DNA of 6,577 nucleotides from a bacterium (lineage in GTDB: Bacteria; Krumholzibacteriota; Krumholzibacteriia; Krumholzibacteriales; WJIX01): assembly GCA_021160845.1 (NCBI GenBank), contig JAGHBT010000178.1:1-6577 (forward strand), written 5' to 3'. Positions 1 through 6,577 of the stretch are shown in pieces (within the stretch, counting starts at the first letter, position 1; each line of letters begins with the position of its first letter). Both the position numbers and the translations under genes were made by a program. The notes below the pieces were generated by a model. The model had not been told where the DNA came from. It ran no database searches and saw only the letters and a program-made list of their open reading frames with translations.

Positions 1-2516
1 GAAAGGCTGTCCGTTATTATAACCTGGCTCTCGCTGGAGAGAATATCACAAATCAGGCGGGCGAGATTCTAGTTAAACTGGCAGGGGTATATTCCGATGT
101 TCTGACAGACACCCTTTCTGCTATACGTTGCCTGAAAGAAGCAGCCGGTGTTACGGACGGCAAATCAAAACAAGAGGCGTTGTTTAAAGCCGCGAGGCTG
201 AGCGAACTGACCAATGAGCATAATTTCGCCGTTGAAAAATACTTAGAACTCATTAAAGAATTTCCCGAAGGGGATTATAGCCTGGAAGCTAAAAAACGGC
301 TTGAACTACTGGGATTTAAAAAGCGCTGGGACAAAGATATTTCCGAGAAGCTGAAGGGTATTGCCTCAAGCGGCAAAGAGAGAAACATAAGACTCCTCGA
401 AACGGGGATTGTTTTTTATGATGACGCCAGGGATTTCGATACTGCTATTGATCTTATTGAACAAGCCATTTCAGAAGAGCTTCCGAAGGATCTGGGGGGT
501 AAAGCAAGATTTTATCTTGGTAAGGCCTATTTAAATAAATACAAAATCTCCGCGCTGAAAGAGAACAAAAACGAAGAATACTTTAACAAAGCGTCTGCAT
601 TTTGGCTTGATGTCGCCCGTAATTTTAATACTACCAAATGGGGCGAAGAGGCGCACAAGGCTTATCTTTCCTGTAACTTTAAGAAATGGACTCTCGATAC
701 GCGCCTTAAGAGGCTTGATGAATTTTTAAAATATTACAAGGGTAACGGAAATAGATGGTGGGCGCTTAAACAAAAAGCCGATTTTCTTTACGAAGTTGCC
801 CTGTCAGGTAAACAATGGGCTGTAGACAGCACAATGACAGTGTGTGAAGATATTCTCTCAGCTTCGCCGCCGGATAGAATAAAACAAGATATTATAATGA
901 AAAAGGGGTACTTATATAGTCGTATGGGGAAGAATAAAAAGGCGGCTGAACTCTTAACCGAATTTCTTTCCCTTGATTCTAACGATATGATCGCCAGAGC
1001 GCGTGTTTGTTATGACCTTGGAGAAATACATATAAGCCTTAAGGAGTATAAGAAGGCTGTAGAAGACTATGATTGCTGCTTTAATATAAATCCCAGGGGA
1101 AGGCTTGCCGAGAACTCCTATCTTCGAAAGGGTGATTGCTATTTTTTCATGAAACGTTACGAGGAGGCTGAGAAAGAATATGAAAATCTCCCCCGTGTGT
1201 TTCCCGAAAGCCAGTTGTCTGATATGGCTCAGTATAGAAGAGGGTTAACTTTAAGCAGGATGGGGAAGGCGGAGAGGGCTGATTCAATCTTTCAGGGGCT
1301 TCTTGATATGGATAACATCGATCGGGGGTTACGCGTAAAACTCCTGGAGAAAATGGGCCAAAGCTACTATTCAGAGATGAAGTTCCCCAAAGCTAAAGGG
1401 ATATATAAAGAACTTGCGTCTTTGGAAAAAACTGCCGCTAATCTTACCATGTTGGCTGAAATTCTTGAAACAGCGGGAGACACGGAAGAAGCTGAAGAAT
1501 CCTTTTCCAGCGCTCTTACGATAGAGGATGTCGATACCTGTCGTGTACTTAAGGGTAGAGCAAAAGTCCGCTACAGGCTTGGAAAATACGATGGAGGAGA
1601 GAAAGATCTTGAAAGACTCTGGGGACTCTGCCCCGATTCAGACGCGGTGGCTTCTGTCCTGCTCGAAAAGGGAATGATATTTATTAATAATAAAGAGTAT
1701 AAGAAAGCTCGAGAAACCCTTAATTATATTACAAACAGGATCAAAGGGACTGAGTGTGCGAAGAAGGCTCTTTACTACCAGTCCCTATGTGATATCGAAG
1801 GCGGAGGATATAAGGAAGCAGAAAAGAAACTGAATCTTTTTCTTGCCGGATCGCCTCATTCTCCAATCGCGTGTATGGCATACTTCAAGTTGGCCTCGGT
1901 GGAATTGAATATGGGAAAATTGAATCTCGCGGCTAGAAATTTTTCCCTAGCCTCCGAGGCGTGCTCGGACCCGGAGCTTTCGCTTGAGGCATTTAAGAAT
2001 CTTGCCCGTATTTATCAGAAGATGGAGGATTGGGAAAAGGCTTCCTCCATCTGGGAACAAATTATTGAAAGCTATCCCGCAGATGCCGATATTGTCGAGT
2101 CGCTATTTAAGCTGGGATTTTCATACAGTCAGTTCGGCCGTTATAGGTTGGCTTATGGTGTTTACAGCAGGATTCCGGCGATTGTCGTAAATGAGAAACA
2201 ATTGGGCAGGGCGCATTACTGGGCGGGCATCAGCCTTAAGAATATAAGCAAATATAGAGAAGCTATAAGGGAATTCCTGCGTGTTCCTTATCTTAGAACG
2301 GGTGGAATGTGGGGTGTTACTTCAAAGCTTGAAGCAGCCGGGTGCTACTCGCAGCTGGGAAGGTATGATGAGGCGGCCGGGATATACGAAAATGTAATAT
2401 CATCTCATGGAAAGGATTCGGACTGGGGGAAGGTTGCAGCCGGTTCTCTGGAACAAATACGGAATAAAAGTGACGAGCAGCAAAACAAAAAGAATGAGCA
2501 AAAAGAAACTGAGTAA
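1..2516 (+). CDS. Large tetratricopeptide-repeat (TPR) protein, 5' truncated by window edge
   Basis: The frame is open from the window edge (first whole codon at base 3) to TAA at 2514-2516, giving 837 visible residues with no start codon; the N-terminus, and any signal peptide, lies upstream. The translation is an almost unbroken array of about 14-15 helix-turn-helix TPR units of 33-38 residues, with the G/Y-A-P spacing clearest around visible residues 59-91, 296-328, 332-364, 370-403, 446-475, 586-618, 624-656, 661-693 and 774-803. Examples are 'GEIHISLKEYKKAVEDYD' and 'GRYDEAAGIYENVISSHG'. It ends in a hydrophilic Lys/Glu/Gln tail. No membrane segment or catalytic domain is visible. TPR superhelices are protein-interaction scaffolds; large ones of this style are often exported or envelope-associated, but that cannot be judged here. 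A TTG at 180 is not the start, because the TPR pattern continues upstream of it. The last 23 bases overlap uvrA. The partner and role are unknown. Confidence 0.9.
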   Translation, partial: KAVRYYNLALAGENITNQAGEILVKLAGVYSDVLTDTLSAIRCLKEAAGVTDGKSKQEALFKAARLSELTNEHNFAVEKYLELIKEFPEGDYSLEAKKRLELLGFKKRWDKDISEKLKGIASSGKERNIRLLETGIVFYDDARDFDTAIDLIEQAISEELPKDLGGKARFYLGKAYLNKYKISALKENKNEEYFNKASAFWLDVARNFNTTKWGEEAHKAYLSCNFKKWTLDTRLKRLDEFLKYYKGNGNRWWALKQKADFLYEVALSGKQWAVDSTMTVCEDILSASPPDRIKQDIIMKKGYLYSRMGKNKKAAELLTEFLSLDSNDMIARARVCYDLGEIHISLKEYKKAVEDYDCCFNINPRGRLAENSYLRKGDCYFFMKRYEEAEKEYENLPRVFPESQLSDMAQYRRGLTLSRMGKAERADSIFQGLLDMDNIDRGLRVKLLEKMGQSYYSEMKFPKAKGIYKELASLEKTAANLTMLAEILETAGDTEEAEESFSSALTIEDVDTCRVLKGRAKVRYRLGKYDGGEKDLERLWGLCPDSDAVASVLLEKGMIFINNKEYKKARETLNYITNRIKGTECAKKALYYQSLCDIEGGGYKEAEKKLNLFLAGSPHSPIACMAYFKLASVELNMGKLNLAARNFSLASEACSDPELSLEAFKNLARIYQKMEDWEKASSIWEQIIESYPADADIVESLFKLGFSYSQFGRYRLAYGVYSRIPAIVVNEKQLGRAHYWAGISLKNISKYREAIREFLRVPYLRTGGMWGVTSKLEAAGCYSQLGRYDEAAGIYENVISSHGKDSDWGKVAAGSLEQIRNKSDEQQNKKNEQKETE

Positions 2517-5358
2517 CAGGGGTAACAAGAATTCAGATAAGGCCTACGATTATCTCATCGTAAGAGGAGCGAGAGAACATAATCTGAAGAATATTACCGT
2601 TACGATCCCGCGTGGGAAGTTGGTCGTAATAACTGGCCTCAGTGGTTCCGGTAAGTCATCCCTCGCATTCGATACGATATACGCCGAAGGCCAGAGGCGA
2701 TATGTTGAATCCCTTTCAAGCTACGCACGTCAGTTTCTTGAGCAGATGGAAAAGCCCGATGTTGATAGTATTGAAGGCCTTTCGCCGGCTATTTCCATTG
2801 ATCAAAGAACAACTTCCCGCAGTCCGAGGTCAACTGTCGGTACAGCGACTGAAATCCATGATTATTTGAGAGTTCTTTTTGCCAGAGTGGGTACCGCGCA
2901 CTGTCCTGCATGCGGCAGGGAAATATCGAGGCAGTCAATATCGCAGATTGTGGATACTCTTACAGGAGAGGAGAAGGGAACAAGGATTGTTCTAATGGCG
3001 CCGATCATCAGGGGAAGAAAAGGCGCGCACCGTGCCAGGCTTGAAAGACTGTCCAGAGACGGTTTTACAAGGGTACGTGTTGATGGAGAAATCTTTTCAC
3101 TCGATGAAGAGGTAAGGATTAATAAAAACAAAAAACACGATATTGAAGTAATCGTTGACAGACTCACGATAAAAGAAGGAATCCGGGAACGCCTGGCCGA
3201 TTCCGTGGAGACCGCGGTAAAGGAAAGTGACGGGATTATACTCGTGGGGATCGGAAAGGACAGGGAGCAGCTTTTCAGCCTGGAATATTCATGCCCCTAT
3301 TGCAATATCAGCCTGGGGGAAGTTTCGCCGCGGCTCTTTTCTTTTAATTCACCTTATGGAGCCTGCCCCAAATGTAACGGGTTGGGGACAACGATAGATT
3401 TCTCTGTTGAGTTTGTTGTTCCTGATCCGGCCTTAAGTATTAAAGAAGGCGCTCTCGCACCGGTTGGAATCCTTAAAGAGAACTGGTTTGGTCAAAGATT
3501 ACGGGCTCTTGCCGATGAAAATGATTTCTCTCTGGATGAGTCTTTTATGGAGTTGCCGGAAGAGATTCGGAAGATTATTCTTTTTGGTTCTGATGAAGAG
3601 CTTGTGGTCAAATATGATTTTGAGAAGGGGTCTGGCGAATATGTTACACAGTGGGAAGGTGTTATCCCGAATTTAAGGAGAAGGTATCATCAAACGGCTT
3701 CTGAAGCTGTGCGCCATTGGTGTGAAAATTACATGACTATGGAAAGTTGCCCGGAGTGCGGAGGCACAAGGCTTCGGAGTGAAGCCCTGTCGGTTTTGGT
3801 AAGCGGGAAAACAATCGCCGATGTAAGTTCGATGACAGTTGAAGAAGCGCTTGAATTTATGAATTCTCTGCAGTTTGGAGGAAATAAAAAGATTATTGCC
3901 GGTCCCCTCTTAAAAGAAATAACGGGCAGACTCCAATTTCTTATGAATGTGGGGCTTAACTATCTGACCCTCGATCGTTCTGCCCGAACCCTCGCGGGGG
4001 GGGAGGCTCAGCGCATTCGGTTAGCGACCCAGATAGGAACGAAGCTTGTTGGGGTGTTGTATATACTTGATGAGCCGACTATAGGGCTTCATCAGAGAGA
4101 CAATGCCAGATTGGTTTCTACTCTGAAGAGACTGAGGGATGCAGGGAATACGGTTGTTATTGTTGAGCATGATCGTGAAACGATATTGGCGGCTGATTAT
4201 ATAATAGACCTTGGGCCCGGAGCTGGGGAAATGGGCGGTAAGCTTATCGCGGCCGGAACCAAAGATGATATTATAGCAAACCGCGAAAGTCTGACGGGAA
4301 GATATCTCGCGCTGCGGCAATCTTTCAAGCTTAAGAGAGGAACCGAGAGGGGAACGGGAAATAAACTTGTACTGAAGGGGGGCAGGGAAAATAATCTTAA
4401 AAATATTGATGTGGAGTTTCCACTTGGGAAGTTGATATGTGTAACGGGAGTTTCGGGTTCAGGTAAGAGTACAATGGTTGGTGATATACTCTATGCGGCT
4501 CTTCGCCGTAAATTATACAGGGCTTCCACTTTGCCAGGAGAACATGACAGTATCGAGGGGATTGAACATATTGACAAAGTGGTAAATATTGATCAATTGC
4601 CTATAGGTAGGACTCCCCGTTCTAATCCGGCCACCTATACTGGTATTTTTACCCCGATAAGGGAACTTTATTCAGAATTACCGACATCGAGGATGAGAGG
4701 ATATAAGTCGGGAAGATTCAGCTTTAATGTTAAGGGGGGCAGATGTGAAGCCTGCAGGGGACAGGGAATGATTAAGATTGAAATGCATTTCCTACCCGAT
4801 GTTTATGTGCATTGTCAAGAGTGCGGGGCAAAACGATTCAACCGCGAAACTATGGAGGTTACTTACAAAAATCGAAATATTGCCGAGGTTCTTGAAATGA
4901 CGGTTAACGAAGCGGAAGATTTCTTTGAGAATGTCCCATCTATAAAAAGAAAACTAAATGTACTGAGAAATGTCGGGCTTGGATATATTCGTCTTGGACA
5001 GCCGGCGACAACACTTTCTGGAGGAGAAGCCCAGCGGGTGAAACTTGCGTCTGAACTTTCAAAGAGGAGCACGGGAAGGACACTTTATTTTCTGGATGAA
5101 CCCAGCACAGGTCTTCATTTTGAAGATGTTAAATTGCTTATGAAGGTACTCAATAAATTGGTTGATCAGGGTAACACGGTGATTGTCATAGAACATAACC
5201 CGGATATTATCAAACATGCCGATCATATAATAGACCTTGGCCCCGAGGGAGGTTTGTTTGGGGGAGAAGTTGTTTTCAGCGGAGCGCCGATTGATATTCT
5301 TGAATGTCCCGATTCGCACACGGGGAAGATGTTGAAGAAGTACAGTAACCCGGATTGA
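2494..5358 (+). CDS. uvrA: UvrA, excinuclease ABC subunit A (nucleotide excision repair damage sensor ATPase)
   Basis: This is a full-length UvrA (954 aa; E. coli 940). As a dimer with UvrB it scans DNA for bulky lesions and loads UvrB, after which UvrC incises. Two ABC ATPase modules are visible. NBD-I has Walker A 'GLSGSGKS' (48-55), Q-loop Q104, signature 'LAGGEAQR' (500-507), Walker B/catalytic D526-E527 and H-loop H559. NBD-II has Walker A 'GVSGSGKS' (652-659), Q701, signature 'LSGGEAQR' (841-848), D868-E869 and H901. Cys4 zinc modules are C267/C270/C291/C294 and C751/C754/C774/C777; further CxxC pairs lie at C137/C140 and C419/C422. The UvrB-binding region falls about 140-265. ATG 2494 was chosen because it gives family length and a short N-terminal tail before 'RGAREHNLKN'; GTG 2470 or ATG 2407 would add foreign sequence. 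The start overlaps the TPR gene by 23 bases. Two motif substitutions, A501 and L702, are unusual. Identity is certain; the exact start is less so. Confidence 0.98.
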   Translation: MSKKKLSNRGNKNSDKAYDYLIVRGAREHNLKNITVTIPRGKLVVITGLSGSGKSSLAFDTIYAEGQRRYVESLSSYARQFLEQMEKPDVDSIEGLSPAISIDQRTTSRSPRSTVGTATEIHDYLRVLFARVGTAHCPACGREISRQSISQIVDTLTGEEKGTRIVLMAPIIRGRKGAHRARLERLSRDGFTRVRVDGEIFSLDEEVRINKNKKHDIEVIVDRLTIKEGIRERLADSVETAVKESDGIILVGIGKDREQLFSLEYSCPYCNISLGEVSPRLFSFNSPYGACPKCNGLGTTIDFSVEFVVPDPALSIKEGALAPVGILKENWFGQRLRALADENDFSLDESFMELPEEIRKIILFGSDEELVVKYDFEKGSGEYVTQWEGVIPNLRRRYHQTASEAVRHWCENYMTMESCPECGGTRLRSEALSVLVSGKTIADVSSMTVEEALEFMNSLQFGGNKKIIAGPLLKEITGRLQFLMNVGLNYLTLDRSARTLAGGEAQRIRLATQIGTKLVGVLYILDEPTIGLHQRDNARLVSTLKRLRDAGNTVVIVEHDRETILAADYIIDLGPGAGEMGGKLIAAGTKDDIIANRESLTGRYLALRQSFKLKRGTERGTGNKLVLKGGRENNLKNIDVEFPLGKLICVTGVSGSGKSTMVGDILYAALRRKLYRASTLPGEHDSIEGIEHIDKVVNIDQLPIGRTPRSNPATYTGIFTPIRELYSELPTSRMRGYKSGRFSFNVKGGRCEACRGQGMIKIEMHFLPDVYVHCQECGAKRFNRETMEVTYKNRNIAEVLEMTVNEAEDFFENVPSIKRKLNVLRNVGLGYIRLGQPATTLSGGEAQRVKLASELSKRSTGRTLYFLDEPSTGLHFEDVKLLMKVLNKLVDQGNTVIVIEHNPDIIKHADHIIDLGPEGGLFGGEVVFSGAPIDILECPDSHTGKMLKKYSNPD

Positions 5359-5367
5359 AAACTGATT

Positions 5368-5400
5368 GAATTAAACAGATTTTATAGTTAATGTTAATTC
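5368..5400. repeat. Imperfect inverted repeat upstream of gcvT, possible operator or leader hairpin
   Basis: GAATTAA at 5368-5374 is the reverse complement of TTAATTC at 5394-5400, and the match extends to C5376/G5393 if one A is bulged. The right side also contains a tandem hexamer, GTTAAT twice at 5387-5398. The arms are about 26 bases apart centre to centre. This could be a regulator binding site or a weak RNA stem, but in so AT-rich a stretch a 7-base match may arise by chance. Confidence 0.25.
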
Positions 5401-5410
5401 TAAATTTGAC

Positions 5411-5417
5411 AAAGGGG
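5411..5417 (+). promoter_or_regulatory. Ribosome binding site of gcvT
   Basis: AAAGGGG ends six bases before the ATG at 5424. The purine run and its spacing support that start for gcvT and show that the gene has its own translation signal rather than depending on uvrA translation. Confidence 0.7.
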
Positions 5418-5423
5418 TAAGTA

Positions 5424-6533
5424 ATGAGCAAGAAAACGACTCTATACAATACACACATAAACAATGGTGGGAAGATAGTGGACTTTGCAGGGTTTCTTAT
5501 GCCCGTTTCTTTTGAAGGGATCGTAGCGGAACATAACAGGGTGCGGGAGCAGGTGGGACTTTTTGATGTCAGTCATATGGGAGAGATTGAAATTACAGGG
5601 AAAAGGGCGGCCGAGTTTGCCGATTATGTGGTAACCAATAATGTTGGTTCACTCGATAACGGTCAGATATGTTATACGGTTTGCTGCAATAATGACGGAT
5701 ATGTGCTCGATGATTTGCTTATGTATAAGTTCTCGCCGGAGAGAGTTTTAATAGTTTCCAATGCGTCTAATTATGAAAAGATATTCCGGCATCTCTCCGA
5801 TGTTCGATGGGATGATGTGGAGGTTAACAATCTATCGGAGGAAACCGGACAGATAGCAATTCAGGGACCGCGCTCGCGAGAGCTTATGCTCGGGAGCAAT
5901 ATCTGCAGAGGCTTCGGGGATAAGGTAAGAGATCTTGATTACTACAGGTTTTTTTCTTTTGAGAAGGATGGCGAAGAGATTATCCTTTCCAGAACAGGGT
6001 ATACCGGCGAGCTTGGTTTTGAGATCTATGTTCCATCCGGCCGGACCGAAGATGTCTGGAACGATCTTGAAAAGGCCGGTAACAAGCTTGGTGTGGCTCC
6101 GATTGGACTGGGGGCGAGAGATACTCTGAGGTTTGAGTCGGGATTTTGCCTTTATGGAAATGAAATTAATGAGGATACTTCCCCGCTTGAAGCCCGTCTC
6201 TCCTGGACTGTAAAGTTTGATAAAGATAATTTTATAGGACGGAGCGCTTTGGCGGTGGAAAAGGAAAACAAACCGGCGCGCAAATTGATAGGACTAGAAC
6301 TCATGGGGCGTGGGATTCCAAGAACGGGGTTTAAGGTTTTTCAGAATGGAGAAGAGGTTGGTTATGTAACATCCGGCAATTATTCTCCAACCTTCCGCAA
6401 GCCTCTCGCTATAGCGTTGATCAGGCGTTCTATTCCTAAAGAGGTGAAGGATTTCGAAATAGAGATCAGAGGTAGGAAGTTAGGCGCAAAACGAATTAAG
6501 TTCCCCTTTTACAAAGGTAGAGTAAAGGATTAA
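5424..6533 (+). CDS. gcvT: GcvT, aminomethyltransferase (T-protein of the glycine cleavage system)
   Basis: The 369-residue product has the usual T-protein length. It takes the aminomethyl group from lipoylated H-protein and transfers the methylene carbon to tetrahydrofolate, giving 5,10-methylene-THF, ammonia and dihydrolipoyl H-protein, in the cytoplasm. Family motifs appear in order: 'DFAGFLMP' (20-27), 'FDVSHMGE' (47-54), 'LDDLLMY' (95-101) whose second Asp, D97, fits the conserved catalytic aspartate, 'AIQGP' (145-149), 'TGYTGELGFEI' (191-201), 'GLGARDTLRFE' (228-238) and 'LYGNE' (243-247), all in the folate-binding domain. The C-terminal barrel carries 'FIGR' (270-273) and 'SGNYSPT' (317-323). 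The order and completeness favour true GcvT over YgfZ-like or dimethylglycine dehydrogenase relatives. The start at 5424 is supported by a good ribosome binding site and a canonical N-terminus. It follows uvrA by 65 bases and precedes another gene by 25, suggesting the head of a gcv operon. Nothing looks damaged. Confidence 0.97.
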   Translation: MSKKTTLYNTHINNGGKIVDFAGFLMPVSFEGIVAEHNRVREQVGLFDVSHMGEIEITGKRAAEFADYVVTNNVGSLDNGQICYTVCCNNDGYVLDDLLMYKFSPERVLIVSNASNYEKIFRHLSDVRWDDVEVNNLSEETGQIAIQGPRSRELMLGSNICRGFGDKVRDLDYYRFFSFEKDGEEIILSRTGYTGELGFEIYVPSGRTEDVWNDLEKAGNKLGVAPIGLGARDTLRFESGFCLYGNEINEDTSPLEARLSWTVKFDKDNFIGRSALAVEKENKPARKLIGLELMGRGIPRTGFKVFQNGEEVGYVTSGNYSPTFRKPLAIALIRRSIPKEVKDFEIEIRGRKLGAKRIKFPFYKGRVKD

Positions 6534-6543
6534 TCTTTTACGG

Positions 6544-6552
6544 AAAGGAAGG
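6544..6552 (+). promoter_or_regulatory. Ribosome binding site of the gene downstream of gcvT
   Basis: AAAGGAAGG lies six bases before an ATG at 6559. It is the strongest Shine-Dalgarno-like sequence in the window and marks the next gene, 25 bases after the gcvT stop, as translated from its own signal in the same transcript. Confidence 0.7.
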
Positions 6553-6558
6553 CCTGCG

Positions 6559-6577
6559 ATGGAGTTAGAACAATGTC
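6559..6577 (+). CDS. Start of a downstream gene, 3' truncated; possibly gcvH
   Basis: An ATG six bases after a strong ribosome binding site begins a frame reading M-E-L-E-Q-C before the window ends. Six codons cannot identify a protein. In many bacteria gcvT is followed directly by gcvH, the lipoyl carrier H-protein, and then by gcvPA/gcvPB. A short acidic N-terminus before the H-protein core would be compatible, so gcvH is the best guess from context alone. It could equally be a P-protein subunit or an unrelated gene. The 25-base gap and the lack of a terminator suggest co-transcription with gcvT. Confidence 0.5.

Larger units (their letters stand above)
5359..5423 (+). other. AT-rich spacer between uvrA and gcvT
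   Basis: The 65 bases between the uvrA stop and the gcvT start are markedly AT-rich and hold no ORF. No GC-rich hairpin followed by a T-run, as expected of an intrinsic terminator, is present, so read-through from uvrA is plausible. A weak sigma70-like pair (TTGAAT at 5366-5371, TAATGT at 5389-5394, 17-base spacing) can be drawn, but the -10 matches only three of six consensus positions. The spacer is too short for a tandem glycine riboswitch, which often controls gcvT operons in other bacteria. Confidence 0.6.

Noticed and set aside
180..182. TTG as the start of the TPR gene, giving a 778-residue protein
   Set aside because: The same frame stays open to the window edge and the upstream residues (for example AVRYYNLALAG) continue the TPR pattern, so the gene is simply cut by the window.
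53..253. Antisense ORF of 66 codons near the left edge
   Set aside because: It runs opposite the continuous TPR frame and has no independent support.
2407..2493. ATG 2407 as the uvrA start, adding 29 residues
   Set aside because: The added sequence is the shifted-frame reading of the TPR C-terminus, has no homology to UvrA N-termini and no ribosome binding site; ATG 2494 gives normal family length.
2862..3167. Antisense ORF of 101 codons within uvrA
   Set aside because: It lies wholly opposite strongly conserved uvrA coding sequence, has a low-complexity Ser/Leu-rich translation and no supporting ribosome binding site; the same applies to antisense ORFs at 4021-4320, 4863-5072 and 5059-5319.
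4199..5240. Identical 16-base repeat at 4199-4214 and 5225-5240 inside uvrA
   Set aside because: Both copies encode the same IIDLGP motif at the end of each ABC module, so they are explained by the ancient internal duplication of UvrA plus similar codon choice.
5383..5388. TATAGT as a -10 box for gcvT
   Set aside because: It matches five of six consensus positions, but the available -35-like hexamers, TTGAAA at 5355 and TTGAAT at 5366, give spacings of 22 and 11 bases, both unsuitable.
5406..5411. Perfect TTGACA as a -35 promoter box
   Set aside because: It is only 12 bases before the gcvT ATG and no -10 box lies at a proper distance; any start would fall inside gcvT.
5276..5464. Antisense ORF spanning the uvrA-gcvT spacer
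   Set aside because: It overlaps the ends of both genes, resembles no known protein and would conflict with the clear + strand layout.

Overview
The window holds the 3' end of one long gene, two complete genes and the first codons of a fourth, all on the + strand and tightly packed. Base composition is moderate (roughly mid-40s % GC by eye) and looks even throughout. The gene order, a very large TPR protein, UvrA with the usual Zn modules and a GcvT-type aminomethyltransferase, is bacterial. The style of the TPR protein and of both enzymes would fit an uncultured Gram-negative lineage of the Fibrobacteres-Chlorobi-Bacteroidetes type or a related candidate phylum. That placement is an impression from sequence style, not a demonstrated assignment.

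Layout: bases 1-2516 encode the C-terminal 837 residues of a tetratricopeptide-repeat protein whose start lies upstream of the window. Its last 23 bases overlap the start of uvrA (2494-5358, 954 aa), the damage-recognition ATPase of nucleotide excision repair. A 65-base AT-rich spacer (5359-5423) with an imperfect inverted repeat separates uvrA from gcvT (5424-6533, 369 aa), the T-protein of the glycine cleavage system. After 25 bases a strong Shine-Dalgarno sequence and an ATG at 6559 open another gene. By position it is probably gcvH, but only six codons are visible.

The TPR gene and uvrA are almost certainly co-transcribed, because their reading frames overlap. gcvT has its own ribosome binding site and may be read through from uvrA or started in the short spacer; no convincing promoter, terminator or riboswitch was found there. 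gcvT and the next gene probably form a glycine cleavage operon supplying 5,10-methylene-tetrahydrofolate. There is no obvious functional link between the TPR protein, DNA repair and glycine cleavage.

No RNA gene, mobile element, CRISPR array or clearly novel system is visible. The points most worth a second look are two substitutions in normally conserved UvrA ATPase motifs (A501 in signature I and L702 next to Q-loop II), the overlapping TPR-uvrA junction without a clear Shine-Dalgarno sequence, and the spacer before gcvT.
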